Assembly: GCA_023101725.1 (NCBI GenBank)
Contig: JALJCO010010476.1
Span: forward strand, 2,421,001 to 2,485,000
DNA length: 64,000 nt
Direction: 5' to 3'
Origin: Atherinomorus stipes
Taxonomy: Eukaryota; Chordata; Actinopteri; Atheriniformes; Atherinidae
The first letter of the stretch is position 1. The number at the start of each line of letters is the position of its first letter. Below the pieces are notes generated by a model that worked only from the letters and a program-made list of their open reading frames with translations, was not told the origin of the DNA and searched no databases. Below, piece by piece: positions 46,401-60,100 of the stretch. A program made the translations under genes and the position numbers.

Positions 46401-49400
46401 ATTGTCTTGTTGTCATGGCAACATAGCGGCATGCACCAAGATGCATCTTGTCAAACTCCTGACCTCTGAGTTGGTCATACTCAGACTTCGAATCTGCTTC
46501 TAAACAGAAATTGCTCACTTGGCACAAAAACAATCATCATCATCATCTGCTGCTTCAGGGTTGCATATTTCCACATTTTCTGCCAGCAGAGCCTGCCGCA
46601 GTTTTACATGAAGTGCTCCTAAACAAACCACGTTACTGTGACCTTACGTGATATTAAGACAGGTCAACAGTCTTCTGTGTTGGATGCAGTGATTTGTTTT
46701 AGTGGCATCAACAAGCTAAAAAGGAAAAACAACTTTGCACGTTACTTTTGTTTTCCTTTTAGATAAATATTAACAACAACTGGGAGTAAAGTTAGAGAAT
46801 TACAAATGGAGGTGGAAAACTGTCATTAATAGCCGCAGTTATAGAAATTTCCTGAGTTTCTACGTGTCCATGCTTTAAATAAATCAGATCTACAGCCTCT
46901 GTGACAAGCATGTTCTGCTTTCAAGGGCCGAATGCGTCTCAGATAGCTACAGATAGCATCTCCATTAAGGATAGTTTTCAAAGGCATCACACCCCTTAAT
47001 GGACTTCCCTGGCTTTGCCACAAAACCCCTATCTTATCCTCACAGGCCCAGTTAACCAGCTTGTGTTTGGTTTCCTACAACCGTTTGAACCCTTGGTGAG
47101 TCCCCAGTGGGCCCCTGTTGAAAGTGTGGTGATGCTCTGATGTGTTGTCAGCTCCAAAGCTTCTAATGCCTCTGCTCTGACAATCTCAGAGATTTACAAA
47201 ATATGAATCAAAAACCCCCTTTGGGAAAGAAATGGGAATGATTTGTGTTGAACAGATAGTGTGTGTTATTCACAAAGGTCTTTCTCATTCCTGTTATTCA
47301 GATAATTCTGTATATATGTTAAATCTGAAGCTGTAAGAGGCTGGTCCTGTGTTGCTAAAACTCCCCAACTTACCAATTTCATGGAAACAGTACTATTGTG
47401 GAGGCGACTTGAGTTTTTCTTTAGTTGGACCCAAAAACATTCTTTGAGCCTGTAGTCTTTTCTTCCAGAAGAAAACACGAAGAAGTCTCTTCTTCAAGAC
47501 AAGATATAGTGCAGCACCCATAAAACTACAGATCTGTGTGGTTCTTTTTAACAAACCCTGTTAAATGGAGCTTCATATTTACTATGCAGACATCAGAGCA
47601 CTTTCAATGCTCTCATCTCCATCCTAAAAAGAAATTTCTTTGAACTTTTCACAAGTTTGATTTCTCATGAAAAGTTTATATTTTTTTTCTCTTATTCAAG
47701 CCAGCAATATGCAGCTGAGCTGTTCAAATAGCTTTGGAGTTTTGAAACTTTGTCAAATACTCATACTAATGTAGTACTTATTTAATGCTTCATTGTGTGC
47801 CATTTACACACAATTAGGAGAGGAGATGTTATCTAACAAGTTTTTCTGCCAAGAAGGGTTTTAATGCTCTGAGACAAATATGTCATGTGGAGCTCTTGGT
47901 AATGGACTTGGACTTACTGACTGGTGGATAGTTGTTATATTGTTCAACCTCCAACATTACAAAACTGGAGAATTTTTATCATTTTTACCCGTATAGCCTC
48001 ATCATATATTGATACACTTCCCATCCTCTGTCTGAAACACCATTTTGGCCTCTGTCTCTTTAAGGCACCCTTACTGCAACAGCCAAGTTTTCTCACTGGT
48101 TAAAAAATAGGAATATGAGGCATCATCCGATTGATTAGGGCAGAATAAAATGGCCACTAGGTACTGTACGCCAATGTGTTCCAGAAGAGTTCGCTTACAT
48201 AAAGGAAGAAAAGCTGGACTGCATGAGGTGTTTCAGGCGGTTAAGGTGTCCTTTGACCGAGAGCCAAAACTCCTTATTGTGTGGATTTCTGTGGTGTAAA
48301 TCTGCAGACCTATTATGTACAAAAAGCTTTACAACGCACCAACTGTAAGTGGGAGAGAAAAAAAAATCAAGCACCCAAAAAGAACAATACAGGCTCTTTA
48401 AAATAATGAGTTATACAGTATTCACAGTGCTCAGTGCCAGTTAGATATTCTCTCTTCTCCATCTCCACTCATCCTGGGTCTTTTTTCCCTCTGTCCTGTT
48501 CAGTGAGAGTAATTTTGCCTCTAGGACTTTAACAAAGGAGAGTCCTCTGAAAGGTCAAGCCTTCTTAGCTAAAATGTACACAGAATAATGACTCATGTCA
48601 GGAGTAGCTTCAACAGCTGTCAATGGCAGGCTCCTTACACATGAACAAAAGCAGAAGGGTAACATCCATTACAAGGGCATTCTTATGGCAACCTGTTGTA
48701 CAGCTGCTCTCCTTAGTCATTATAGAAGAAAATCTGCAATTTGCCACATTCTAAAAGCAGCCTGGCAGTAAAACATGCTTTGGTGTTCACACAGCCAAAG
48801 AATTTAATGCCATTTCTGTTTAGAAGTTTTATTTGTTTTTCTACAAAAAGTTAAAACGTACAAACAGGTAACATCACTTTGCAACCAGTACAATGAAACA
48901 TTACATTCCTATTTTAACACCATGCACTTTAAGATTATGAGAAACAATAAATGTGTGTTTAATATCAAAGAGGTCATCGAATTTTTATCTGAATGCCAAG
49001 CAGGCACTTGGCAAGGATTCAGTATTCAAGTAGCATTAACAGTGTTTCACCCTCTCACGCATGCTCAAGTCCGAGACTTGGCTCTGCAGGGCCAACGATG
49101 TCCACGACACAAGATAAACACAGCTTTTTTAATACTTGCTTCCATCTGTGAGTTTATCATTCTGCCTTTTTCACTGACAAATGTTCAAGTTTTAAAGCAT
49201 CTTAGAAAAATAGTTGGTTCTTTATGTACGACGATAACGGCATAAGAAATATGTTCACAGCTTCATGTACAATAACATCTGTGGCCTGATTCCAGTTTGC
49301 AATGTGGTGAAAAGTGTCCGTCCATCCGCATGGGTTAGCGGTGAATTATGGTACAAGTATTCACTTTCTGCAAGTGAGACAACTATTTGATGTTACAGAG

Positions 49401-51243
49401 AAGATATGAAGATTAGTTGATACCATTATGCTTCAGCATTTTACCTGAAATGGAAAAACAATCATCCCAAAATCACAGAAACGACGACTTTCTGAAGGCA
49501 CGCATAACTATTTCTCTCCAAGACACTGTTATTTCTGCAGATTATTCCAAATGAGAGCCTCAAACCTTGAAGAAACTGATTTAACAAACGTTTTAAGTAA
49601 TAATGCTCTCACATAGCTATATTAATAAAATGTGATATGTCTGTATGACAATACCATCTAAGGGAAAACTTTAACATTCCCCATCTGGTTTCTTTACTCT
49701 CAATAAGCAACCAATTAAAATAAATCTGTTTCCTGAAACACCAAATAAAATATCCATATTATTTTTATTCTAACACCTTAATCTTAATGCAGCCTCCTTA
49801 ATTAATACTTATATACTTAATACTGAAATATGAAAGATATGTTGGAGGCATTCTAAAAGATTGTGTCTCCACAACATGTGCTAAAAAGGACAAGTAAATA
49901 TTTGTAAAGGTTAAAATCCCAGTGTGCCGCATTTAAGGAGCTCTGTTGGCAGGAATGAAATATGATATTCATAATTATGTTTTCATTAGTGCAGAATTAC
50001 ATGAATACAAGAATCTTGTTTCATTACATTAGAACAAGCCATTTACATCTAGAGATGATAATTTGTTTTTGCTGAGGAGGTGCCGGGTAAATCTCATTAA
50101 TATTCATGAGTAAGCTGCCACACGATTGGCTGCTGATGTGGGTTTAGGGGTAACATCGGTTAGAGGAAAGGTAGACCTACCAGTGACTGGGTTATGTGTG
50201 TGGTAAGAATTTTAGGGATTCTTGCAAAAATGTTTTTTTTAAAATCAAACCAGCTCAGAAAACAGCGTGGGACTGTACGCCTTGCATGCATATGTTCAAG
50301 ACTTGGTTGCATTAATTGTTTCGCATTGACACACACCCCACTTTAGTGCTTTCTGTGGGTGTTAAATGGCTGCAATTTGATTGGCCGGCATCTGGGAAGC
50401 CAGCTGTCATCTCACAGAAATCTTGTCATGATCCAAGTTAACTTTTTAGCACAAAGTCAAATGAAATGCGAGAGAAAAAGACAAATATCTTTATCAGCTG
50501 ATGCTACAGTTAGAACAATCCTGCCACATTCTCTTCTCAGTAAAACACCACTAAAGTTGACACAGTGTCTCTTACAGTGGTGATGCTGACCCTCAGATGT
50601 CTGCAACTGTTGCCATGGGAAACTCCAACCAAGCAGCTTAAAGCATAGACACAGTTTCCAGAAATATGTTCAACCTCTTTTGAAAAGAGAAATAAATATA
50701 CTCAATAGCTAGAGTATTGTTATAGCTTATTACACCAAAAGTGAATGGAAAATAGATATCTGCTGATGTATTGTCAAAGGAACTTTTTTTTTTCCCAAAT
50801 AAATTTCAATCATCATCCGACACATCAATCCATCACCAAACCTTTCCTTTTTGCTGAACATAATGGAAAGTGATCTGGGGAAAGGATGAGCAGCAAAGCA
50901 GCCAAACTGATTTAAGATTGTGCCCACAGTAGATACATAAATGCACTACGTGGACACCACACAAGGAGGGTCATTTCCACTGCAGACCACACCAGAGATG
51001 TGTCTTACAGTTTTCAGATGCTCCTCTGTTACGTAACATAGTCCACCAGCAGATGCACAGGTAGCACGTGTCCCACATTAGTCTTACTCTCGTTTTTCCC
51101 CATCTTCAGCACGATGAGGACCCCCAAAACGACACCTTTTCACATGGACAGAATGGCAGGTGCAGCTTCAGTCCAGCATGCGGCCAGCTGTAAGAGGATA
51201 CGCCTCTATAACGGAAGATAAGCCGCTGTTGCCAGGATCTCTG
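43491..51243. other. Intergenic between galnt13 and the LINE
   Basis: About 7.8 kb of AT-rich sequence with no ORF that looks like a protein, no RNA gene and no complete transposon that I can recognise. Its right part may be 3' UTR of galnt13 if a distal polyadenylation site is used. Confidence 0.45.
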
Positions 51244-51371
51244 TTTATTAGCCAGGCTGTTACAAGAGGAAGCCATTGTTGTGTATGCTGAGAGCCACCT
51301 GGTGAGGGTGTGGACAGCCAGGGCTGGTTAGGAGGAGGATGGAGCAGTGGGGGAAGTACTGAGGTGAGGGA
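51244..51371 (-). other. galnt13: Possible short 3' UTR of galnt13
   Basis: AATAAA on the minus strand (TTTATT at 51244-51249) lies about 123 bases after the stop codon of the terminal exon. It is the nearest canonical polyadenylation signal; use of it is not shown. Confidence 0.35.
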
Positions 51372-51512
51372 TCAGACACTCAGGGTCATGTTACGGAGCA
51401 GCCACTGCTGGGAACGGCTGCCATTGCAGTCTCTGAGGGTCGGGACCATCTTGTCCTCCTCAGACGGCATGTCCAGGCATTGGTTGCTATTGACGTGCAG
51501 CAGCGTGAGTCG
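51372..51512 (-). CDS. galnt13: galnt13 standard last exon: final lectin repeat
   Basis: Terminal coding exon of polypeptide N-acetylgalactosaminyltransferase 13, a Golgi type II membrane enzyme that starts mucin-type O-glycosylation by adding GalNAc to serine or threonine. The acceptor is a pyrimidine tract ending in AG at 51514-51513; the exon opens in phase 0 with [14 protein letters not shown], has 46 codons and ends in TGA at 51372-51374. It encodes the last (gamma) repeat of the C-terminal ricin-type lectin domain with its CLD motif and QxW motif (SQQW), ending NMTLSV; human GALNT13 ends NMTLGT. It joins directly to the exon at 60224-60358 when the alternative exon at 56921-57106 is skipped. 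Confidence 0.95.
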   Translation of the reverse strand, partial: RLTLLHVNSNQCLDMPSEEDKMVPTLRDCNGSRSQQWLLRNMTLSV

Positions 51513-53310
51513 CTAAGGAGAGAAGGATGACACCAGTCAGTTACATAGATGCAAAAGCATAAAATGAATGTGCAGATGTGGCGCAAATACAATTTAAAGG
51601 CAGCTTGTTTAAACCTATATCTGTATCAGCTTTTGTCAAGGAAGTGAAATCTACAAGAATAACTTATATTAGCCACCACAGACACACTTTTACTCGCCGA
51701 TGCCCTTCCCCTGTGGACTTTGCCTATGAAAATAGCACATAATCAGAGATTCTGCATGTGAAAAGGTATAAGTGATGCCTCAGTATTAGAACACACACTG
51801 AGACTTTACCATACCCAACTTTACAGGAAAGATTTCACTGTTGAGAAATAAAAATGTAAAAAGTAAAAGAAGAAGTCCAAACTACCTTTTCTGGTAGGGA
51901 TGATAAAAAACTGGGTTTAATGTTAACCTTTCTCTCGGGCTGGTGTGGATCACCATTCCACACTGCAGCTCATTTAAACCTTTCCATCATTGCACAAAGT
52001 TCAAACTCTACACTCTTCCCCAAAATAAGTCAAAATAAGCCAAGCCAAAGCAAGTGAGCTGCCAGGTTAAAGAGGGAACAACACAGAAATGAATCATGAG
52101 CACACAGGTAGTCGGTGATTAAACAAAATGCTTTCCCACAGAGTGATGTTTCCAGAGATGTTATGGAGGGGCTGCATGTGAGACAGTAAATTTCTCCAAC
52201 ATTCACTCTGGACTTCTTGGGGAGATTTTCCAGCTTCCCACGAAAATCTAGGAATGATTGCAGGGTGTGAATGTGTGAACAAAGCAGTTAATCAGGGGTA
52301 CACACTGCAAATGAGCAAATGTCTGTGCTGGTAAGAATGACTGCTTAGCACTCTTTTCTGCTGATGGTATTGTGGATATGTTGGAATACAGATGGTATTA
52401 CAAAAACAGTCATCTAAGGAGCTTCACCCACCATCCTCAACAAACTGCAAACAAAACAGACTCATTTCCACAGAGCACTTTCTGCATCCTCCATCCTCTG
52501 CATACAAAAATCCAGCAAGAACAATGCTTAAAAAAAAAAATGAATAGATTTTGTTCCAAACAGAGTTAATATAGTACTGTGGTCTCTTTTTATCAGTCTA
52601 ATCAAACTGCAGATTATAAGGGCATTAAAGAAGCAGCAGAAAACATTAGAACCACAACATTTAAAGTTCAATCGCATTCAAAGTTTGTAATGTTGAGTTC
52701 TTAAAAAAAAACTTGCTTTGTTTTTTTATCTCCAGCAGATACAAACTGAATCTTTCATTGGGACTCTCATCTCTAACCACCTTATGAATGTCCATCAATT
52801 GGTGATTCATTAGGGGTACAAAGTGTTAAGTAATATTTCCAAAACATCAAAATATAATTGTTGTTTTCAACCCATCATGATCTGGAGAGACAGATGGATA
52901 ATTTTACAGTTCAAGCTTAAAGTGATATTTTTAAGACATGATATTCTAATTTTGAAAAAATATTGAAGGCATGTTGGCAAAAGTACCTAATTTACAATAT
53001 AAGGTCAAACGTAAGCTCTAATTTTTGCATTCAGGTTTATTATTTATTTATTCATTGGAGGCTGAGAAATAAAAGTTTAGAGATTTCAAGAAAACTAAAA
53101 AGTTTTTAGAAAGCCGTTTTGAACAAAGCTTTCTGTCTGAATGGGTCAAGACATGGTGTGTTGGACAAGAATCATACTTGTGCATCATTCTCTTTGAGCT
53201 CTGCATTGGCCTCCATTGATATCTGCAGAAAAATAGGTGCCACCAACATACAGCATCCAGTCACAAGCTTAGCGTAGTTTTTACTGTCTTAGCTTCCTGT
53301 TTTTAATGTT

Positions 53311-53392
53311 TTATCTGCCTGTACAGTGTCCTTGGGTGTTCGGAAAAGGCGCTTTCAAATAAATTGAATTATTATTATTATAGTTACTGATC
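53311..53392 (+). repeat. 3' tail of an L2-like LINE or V-SINE
   Basis: The string GTGTCCTTGGGTGTTCGGAA followed by GGCGCTTTCAAATAAA and (ATT)n is the typical 3' end shared by teleost L2-like LINEs and the SINEs that use them. Only the tail is present. Confidence 0.7.
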
Positions 53393-53836
53393 TAAAACCC
53401 ATACCAATGAGCTGAAATGGAAAAAAAAAAAATGCTCTGAGCAGCCAGGCCAAACTAAAAAAAGCTAATAATTATGTATCTCTGCACTCATTAATGACCT
53501 TATTGTGTACTGTATATATTATCCACCACTTTTAAAAAGTTTCATCACTTTTAACCACTTAATTTATTCAGTCAGACAATTCCAACAGCTTACTCCTCAT
53601 TAACACTTTTTTATAGTTAAACTTGTGAGCCATGTGATTCATCTAATAAGGACAATTAGCACTGCTAGTTTAAACTTCAACTGACACTATACATGTGATA
53701 CACATATTTCCCATGTGACATTTTACAATGCATCAGCGTTCAGCCGACTTCATCACAGTTCACAACTATAATCAGCTGTAGAGAAAGAACTGTCTTGTAT
53801 GGCAGAGAGAAAAATGGCATGTAGAAGTAGTTGGGT

Positions 53837-53873
53837 AATATATATATATATATATATATACACATACACACAC
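53837..53873. repeat. (TA)n and CA microsatellite
   Basis: About twelve TA units followed by a few CA units. Confidence 0.9.
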
Positions 53874-56706
53874 TGTACATTATTACATACTGTTTGTTTA
53901 AAATAACACCTGTTTCATGAATAGTAGTAGCAAAATGGGCTGCAAAACTTTGCTCCAAAAAAGTGTGACAACTGTTGTCACTCGCATGTTTTGATCATTA
54001 CAAAAAATACAAAACAAAACAGGAAATCAAGCAAAAGAACAGACACATCAATGTGTCATCATCTACAAATTAAATTGACCATGAGACAAGTTGTTTCAGA
54101 ATGTGCAGCTTCAACTCAGGTGACGGTGACTGATGAACAGCCCACTTCATGAAAGACATCATAAGAAAATCAATGATGTCTGAATTTCATTAGGGTTGTT
54201 TCATTTTCGGGGTTCTGGTTGTGTGCATGCTGGCTCACTGTCACAGGTATGGTTTACTGAGACAGCAGAATGGAGCAGGGCCATCATCGATGCCTGCTGT
54301 TTGTCCCCTCTCACCTGTCAGTCCTGCCTGTCTGCTGCTCTGCTGCCAGAGCCAGAAACCAGACGACAGAGCCAATTGGAAATGCGCCTGCTGTGATGAA
54401 CTGAACTTAAGCAACACATGGATGTGAACCGTGGACAGAAACTTTGGCTATCTGCAGCAATGGTACTGGACATAATGTAACATCCCCCTATTAGCAATAG
54501 CAGGACAGCTCTTCTTGATTAACCATTTATATCCATGCCCTCGGAAATAACATGCCTCTTTAATTTCATTCTCACTTGAGTTGCTTTTCTCATAATAATG
54601 ATCGCAAGCGCAGGAGAAGAGGTCTTTTATGGGGAAAACAACTGGGAAAGTTAAGTACAGTAAGTGCTGAAATACCATAAAATATTACTATTACTGTACA
54701 AAAAAGTAACAGCCTCACAGACAGTATACCAGGTCTGCCAGCCAGCATCTTCATGCAGCATTATTAACCAGCATAAAATGAAAATTAAACTCAAAATTTC
54801 AGTCAGCATATGGAAAAAATATACGCACTGGCATGGCTGTTTTTATCCTGCGGTTGAAGCATAATTCTTCATTAAAACAAGACTGTGCTTTTGCTGTTGA
54901 CAGCGGATATTCAGACTAATGAGCTCACACAGACGCTCAGACCATGTTTGATCTTATGCTATAAAGCACAAGGGCCTGACATTCTTTGCCTGGAAACAAA
55001 TAAGTGCTCACTCACACACGCGGGCACACATACACATACATATTTCCTAACGTGCACACTGCCAACTCCCCTACAAGGCACATTTGTTCAAACAGAGTAA
55101 GAACAAAGAGCAGGTGGCGTGCAATCTTATGCACCTGCCAGAAGACTAGACAAAAGAATGATAAGCTTGCTTTATTGAGAAAAAAAAATTTAAATGATAG
55201 CGTTAGTGTAATCCTGACAGAAAAAAATTCGTAGGATCAATAAATAACTTCCTTAGAAGGCACATTCAGGCTAGGCTGCAGGTAGGTGTAATAGAAAGTA
55301 ACGTAATAAAGTCATAAGGCTGCTTGAGGTATTATAGAGAGATTTTTTTTTCCTTCTGTCAAAGATCCAAACCTGCTGAAATGGCAAGAGATGATAGAAG
55401 GAGCATCAGAGTGGAGGGTAGGGGGAAAAAAAGCTCAACATTTAATGAAATTATTAGAAGTGTGGAGGTCCCGTCCTTTGATCATAATTATTTCATGCTA
55501 GCTTTGGGGCAGAGAAAACTCCCATCTCTGCCTCCCAGCGAACGAAGCAGTGCTGCCGGAGCGAGTTACTGAATGTGTGCACAGCTGAGACCAGCTAATT
55601 AAATGAGGACGGCCTCTAACCATAAGCCCCGCACGAGGAAACATAGCCTCTTTTTCACCAGGCAGTACAAAGAGCTTGCAGCGAGGCACAAGTCACTGTT
55701 TGACGGTGAAAGCAGATCTAGAGGGCTGAGCTACGTTTTTACGATTGAAACAAAAACAGCATATCGCTTTTATCTCAAAGCAGAGTGAGCAACAGTTTCA
55801 TTTGCTTTAATGGTGCCCCGCTCTGAGTGTGAACAGCAAATCAGGCCATCTAACAGCAGGTCACTTCTCTGCTGCAACTCTGATATACACCAGCAGTTCT
55901 GGGAGCTTCTAACCCAATTTAACCTGCTCGGACAGGAAAGCTGTGGCATGCTAGGTGCTCATTAGCCTTTAGAGAGTTACAAAGATGTGGGATCCTTAAG
56001 TGCAAACTTGCGATAACTCACCAGAACAGAAAAAGCTACTGAGAAAATATCAGACACATAAGCTGGAAAAGGCAAGAAAAACCCTGAAACAGAGAAGGAA
56101 CATTTTTAATAGAGATATGTAAATAAGCAGGCTGAGTGGTGAAAAGAACTGATGACTGGGATTCACTGGTTTTATCATTTGTATGTGGCACACAGTGTGC
56201 ACAGCTGCTTCAGGCCAATAAGAGGGCAGCCTGAGAGTCCAGAGCCATGAAAGGTGGCTTCACAATGAAGGATCACTTCAAAGAACTTGCAAACAATGGG
56301 AAGCCCGTTTCAATCAGCCCTGCATGTAGATAATCAACTAAAAATAAACACATCCTCCTCCGTCTCAAACATCACTCAGCGGGCGTGGGCTGTCCAGGAG
56401 ACAGCCAGTGGATTTTCACATCAAAATCAAATATTTATGTTGGAAAATAAATGTCAAACGAGATCTAATTTAGCATGAAGACTAGCGAAAGGTCTTGGAG
56501 ATAGCATCTTATACACAGAAGCATCTTGATGGGACATCTGCCATTGCTTAACGTGTCTCTCCCCTGTCTTTAAGCATTTCCTCTAAAAGGTCACTGCTAA
56601 AAGCTTTTCATTGCTTCCTAAAACAATCTGCATTCACTTTCTGACTTAAAATATAAGATGATCTGAGTTCATCTGCTTTAGTGCCTCAAACCAAAATTCA
56701 TATACA

Positions 56707-56708
<2 letters not shown>

Positions 56709-56749
<41 letters not shown>
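56709..56749. repeat. (TA)n microsatellite
   Basis: About twenty TA units. The tract lies about 170 bases beyond the stop codon of the alternative galnt13 last exon in transcript sense. Confidence 0.95.
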
Positions 56750-56750
<1 letters not shown>

Positions 56751-56920
56751 CCTCTAAAAACTGAGGCAACGGTGTGCTTTAGTTTCCAAATATTAACTAC
56801 TAGATCTAAAAATGCTACTACAGGGCTAGCTGCTTCTACACTACTGTACATCTAACTTGTTCTACTCTGCTCACCTCAGGCGGCACCCCCAACATGGACC
56901 CCCCAACAGCAGATGCAAGT

Positions 56921-57106
56921 TTAGAGAAAATAATCCGTGGAACTGAAGTAAAGTTTTTTGGCAACCTCCAGACGAGTGTAGTTGTGGAGTATCCACGACT
57001 GTAAGGGGCTGTTGTTACAGTACTCCACGGTGGGGCCGTAGGTGCCGTCCTCCAGACGGCTGATGGTCAGACATGATTGGGTGATGATGTGGAGGAAGGT
57101 GTGCTT
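56921..57106 (-). CDS. galnt13: galnt13 alternative last exon: variant final lectin repeat
   Basis: A 62-codon exon with its own stop, TAA at 56921-56923. The acceptor is a long pyrimidine tract ending CTGCAG, with AG at 57108-57107, and the exon opens in phase 0 with AAG, so it joins in frame to the same donor (60223) as the standard last exon. The encoded text KHTFLHIITQSCLTISRLED and then NNSPLQSWILHNYT lines up with [14 protein letters not shown] and [14 protein letters not shown] of the standard exon: a diverged duplicate of the gamma lectin repeat. It keeps the cysteine pair and a QxW motif (QSW) but has CLT in place of CLD. It then adds a tail of about 16 residues ending STDYFL. From memory, mammalian GALNT13 has isoforms with a similar end. 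No donor follows, so it is an alternative terminal exon. Confidence 0.88.
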   Translation of the reverse strand, partial: KHTFLHIITQSCLTISRLEDGTYGPTVEYCNNSPLQSWILHNYTRLEVAKKLYFSSTDYFL

Positions 57107-57108
57107 CT

Positions 57109-60100
57109 GCAGCGAGCCAGGAGGGAAGAGGGACAGATGGTTGTGAAAGTAAGTCACAGAGTCATAAAATCGTCAGATTGGAGCGTCTGTTCATCACAGC
57201 CAACTTCAAACTTTCCCCTTTTTAATAACAGTTGATACATAAGCCTGTAATTTATTTCTAGTATTTAAACTATATTTGATGGCTTAAAAACAAATAAAAT
57301 GGACACATATAAAGAATTAGCATGAGATATTAAAAATAATAAAAAAAATAAAATAATAATAAAAATTATTTGTATGTGTCAAAAGGGGGGAGTTGAAGCA
57401 CATCAGACACTTACCAGTCCAGGTTTCAGTGTATTGTCTGATGTCATCCTGTATACACCTTTCATATAACTTTGTTGAAATAGCTGATCTAAACTTTTAT
57501 AGAAATAAACAAATTAATACACCAAATCAAGCTCAACACTGTGCTCATCAGCCTGTGATGAGCTCTGACCAGGCAGGCCACGAAGAACCTCTCAGGGTGT
57601 CCAGCAGAGTCTGGTACAGAACCTTTAGCAGTAAAACCTTTGGGGTTTGTGGGTTAAGGGTTACTGTCTCTTTGAATTGGGTTTGCTTTCCATCAGAGCC
57701 CGTCAGACTGGTACCGGTATCTGGGGAGTTTGCTTGGGTGAGCACTTCAGACTTAGCTGTGTTCTTTCAGCCCTCTGTAGGGAATTTTTGTGGGGTCCAT
57801 GTCTACGCTGCTATGGGAGGCTGCTGCTGTAAAGAAGCGCTGTTGCCATATAAAGGGGTGTGACCTGGTTGCAACTGTATGTGTATGTATGTGGCAGCTG
57901 TCAGTTGTCAAGCATGCCTGTTTTTCCAGCAAAATATCACACAGGAACAAGATGAGCAGTGTTATTAATTTAATCTGTCAGTGGTTTTAATATTATGGCT
58001 AATCTGTGCATTTTCAGATACTTTGTGTGGATTGTGTGATTTCACTATTTAATGTTTAGATGCTAAATACTTCAGATGAAAATTTCAGCTTTTCCAATTA
58101 TTTGTTTTGATTGATTGATAAAGACTGACACATCAGTTATCATAATAATCATCATTATAATTTTCATTTGCAAATAACCATCAATCTACCATGACATGAA
58201 TGCAGGATTATTATGGAGACAATGTCATTTCACTTTGTGAATTTGACGCATGACAATGCGTGACTCGAACATTGTATCTGTAATAAACTAATTAGTTCCA
58301 TTTTTATGCCCAGCTTTTCCCCAAGTGTGAATCAGATAACAGCTGTTTCCATATGAGCACGAGCTGTTAAATGTATAAATGAAAACAGATAAATATTTGG
58401 GTTTTAAAAACAATTAACGATTAGTCTATACTTACAAGAAAAAAAAAAGAGTTGTAAAAGTACAGCTAAATAGCTAAAGAATTCAGCAGTGTGAAATTTC
58501 TGCATGTTTTTCTTCTTTGGGAATAATTTTCATCACTGTGATTGTAACTTTTTTTTCTTTTGGCAGCGAATCTCATTTCTGATTGAAACGCAGCAAAGGT
58601 GTCAAAGAAGGACGGCTGTCAGTGCCGACCAAATTACAGGAAATATAAAAAAAAAATTCAGGTATTCATATGAAAATGAAACCGATGACCAGATGAAATG
58701 TTCACGGTACTGTCGTCACCCTGGTTCCAGTCCTTGTCAGTCACACCTGAGCTAAAAATAACCTCTGTTACTGACAGTGGTGAAACCCCAATGCTGTTTA
58801 CAAGGGAGACCAGTCTTCTCCGTATATGAATTATTCAGCTTTTTCCACTTTAAGAAAGCACCCAGAGAACAAAGCGTAATGAAAGAATTTCTCTTGGGGT
58901 TTGTTCAGTGCTTGATGGAACGGCCTCTGAGCGTCCTCATCCTGTCATATCAACATGCCAGCAAAGGGACGTCTCAATCAGTCATAGATTACAGCACCAG
59001 TTTTTAAGCATCTCCCCAGTGGTTAAAAAAATGCATAAATTGTTAATACAAAAATGCTTTTTGAGTTGTATAACCCATAATGTATTTTGACTTGTGAGGC
59101 AGGAAGGCTTCAGAAAAATATTTTAGTTCTCCTTTGAGATTCAAAATGCTTTTCTGTTTTCTGCACACAACATCTGTTCCTTCATTTGACTGAATATTGA
59201 AATGCAAACAGCTTGCATAACCAAGAGTATTAAGTAAAATGAAACTGCAGTATTAAATATGCAGTTTTTGGCACTGTCATTTATCTCTCTTTGTTTCCAT
59301 TTTTTTAACTACATCCCCACAAATAAATAAATTGTGACATAAATAAGTTTCTTCTCTATAAATCCAGATCTATCTTTAGAAAGTTACAGGATAAAAAGTC
59401 AAAACATAAAAAGCACCATGCTGTTACTTTTTTCCATCTCACAAAGTTGCACCTTTGCCCGTGTAATGTTTTACTTCTTTATTTCTCTGACACTGTTAGC
59501 TTTATTCTTAGTTATAATCAGTCAATTTAATGTTTTTATGTCACAAGAGTACACCATTTGGTTTCATGTTTTGGCTGCACAGTGGCAGATATGAGAAATT
59601 GATCGACTGTCAAGCAAAATAATTTTAAACATAGTAAAAACAATCTTAGTTCCACATTCTATTTTATATTCAACATTAGTCTTCTATTTGAAAAATGGCT
59701 TAATTTCACATCCAGATTTATGTGATCTAATCTAATAACCCATGGCACTTCACAGTCCACACACTGTTAAAAGGATGTCACAACACGGGAGCAACAGGAC
59801 ACAATTCATGTGGGGGAAAAAAAATCACAAGGGACGACTCGGACAGCTTACCTCAAAATCATATTCCCACTTGCCAACATACTATATGAAATGAGAGAAG
59901 ATGAGAAGAGACACAGCTGCTGGGTGGAAATAGCAACTCAACCTCTGCTGGTTTTTACAAAACAGACACCATGCGGCGCCATCTGGTGGCAGAAAAAAGC
60001 TACTTCTCTTCCAACTTCAGTACAAACCAAATCTTTGAAGTGCATCATTACAATCTTCTACTGAACCAAACACACGTGACCAGTCAGCTTTTTAAATGAC

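Larger units (their letters stand above)
51513..56920 (-). other. galnt13: galnt13 intron between the two alternative last exons
   Basis: Intronic (or 3' UTR of the short form) sequence. It contains a LINE/SINE 3' tail at 53311-53392 and TA microsatellites at 53837-53860 and 56709-56749. No other exon recognised. Confidence 0.6.

Noticed and set aside
57393..57863. Plus-strand 156-codon ORF in a galnt13 intron
   Set aside because: Antisense to the host gene, no recognised motif, no splice or promoter context.
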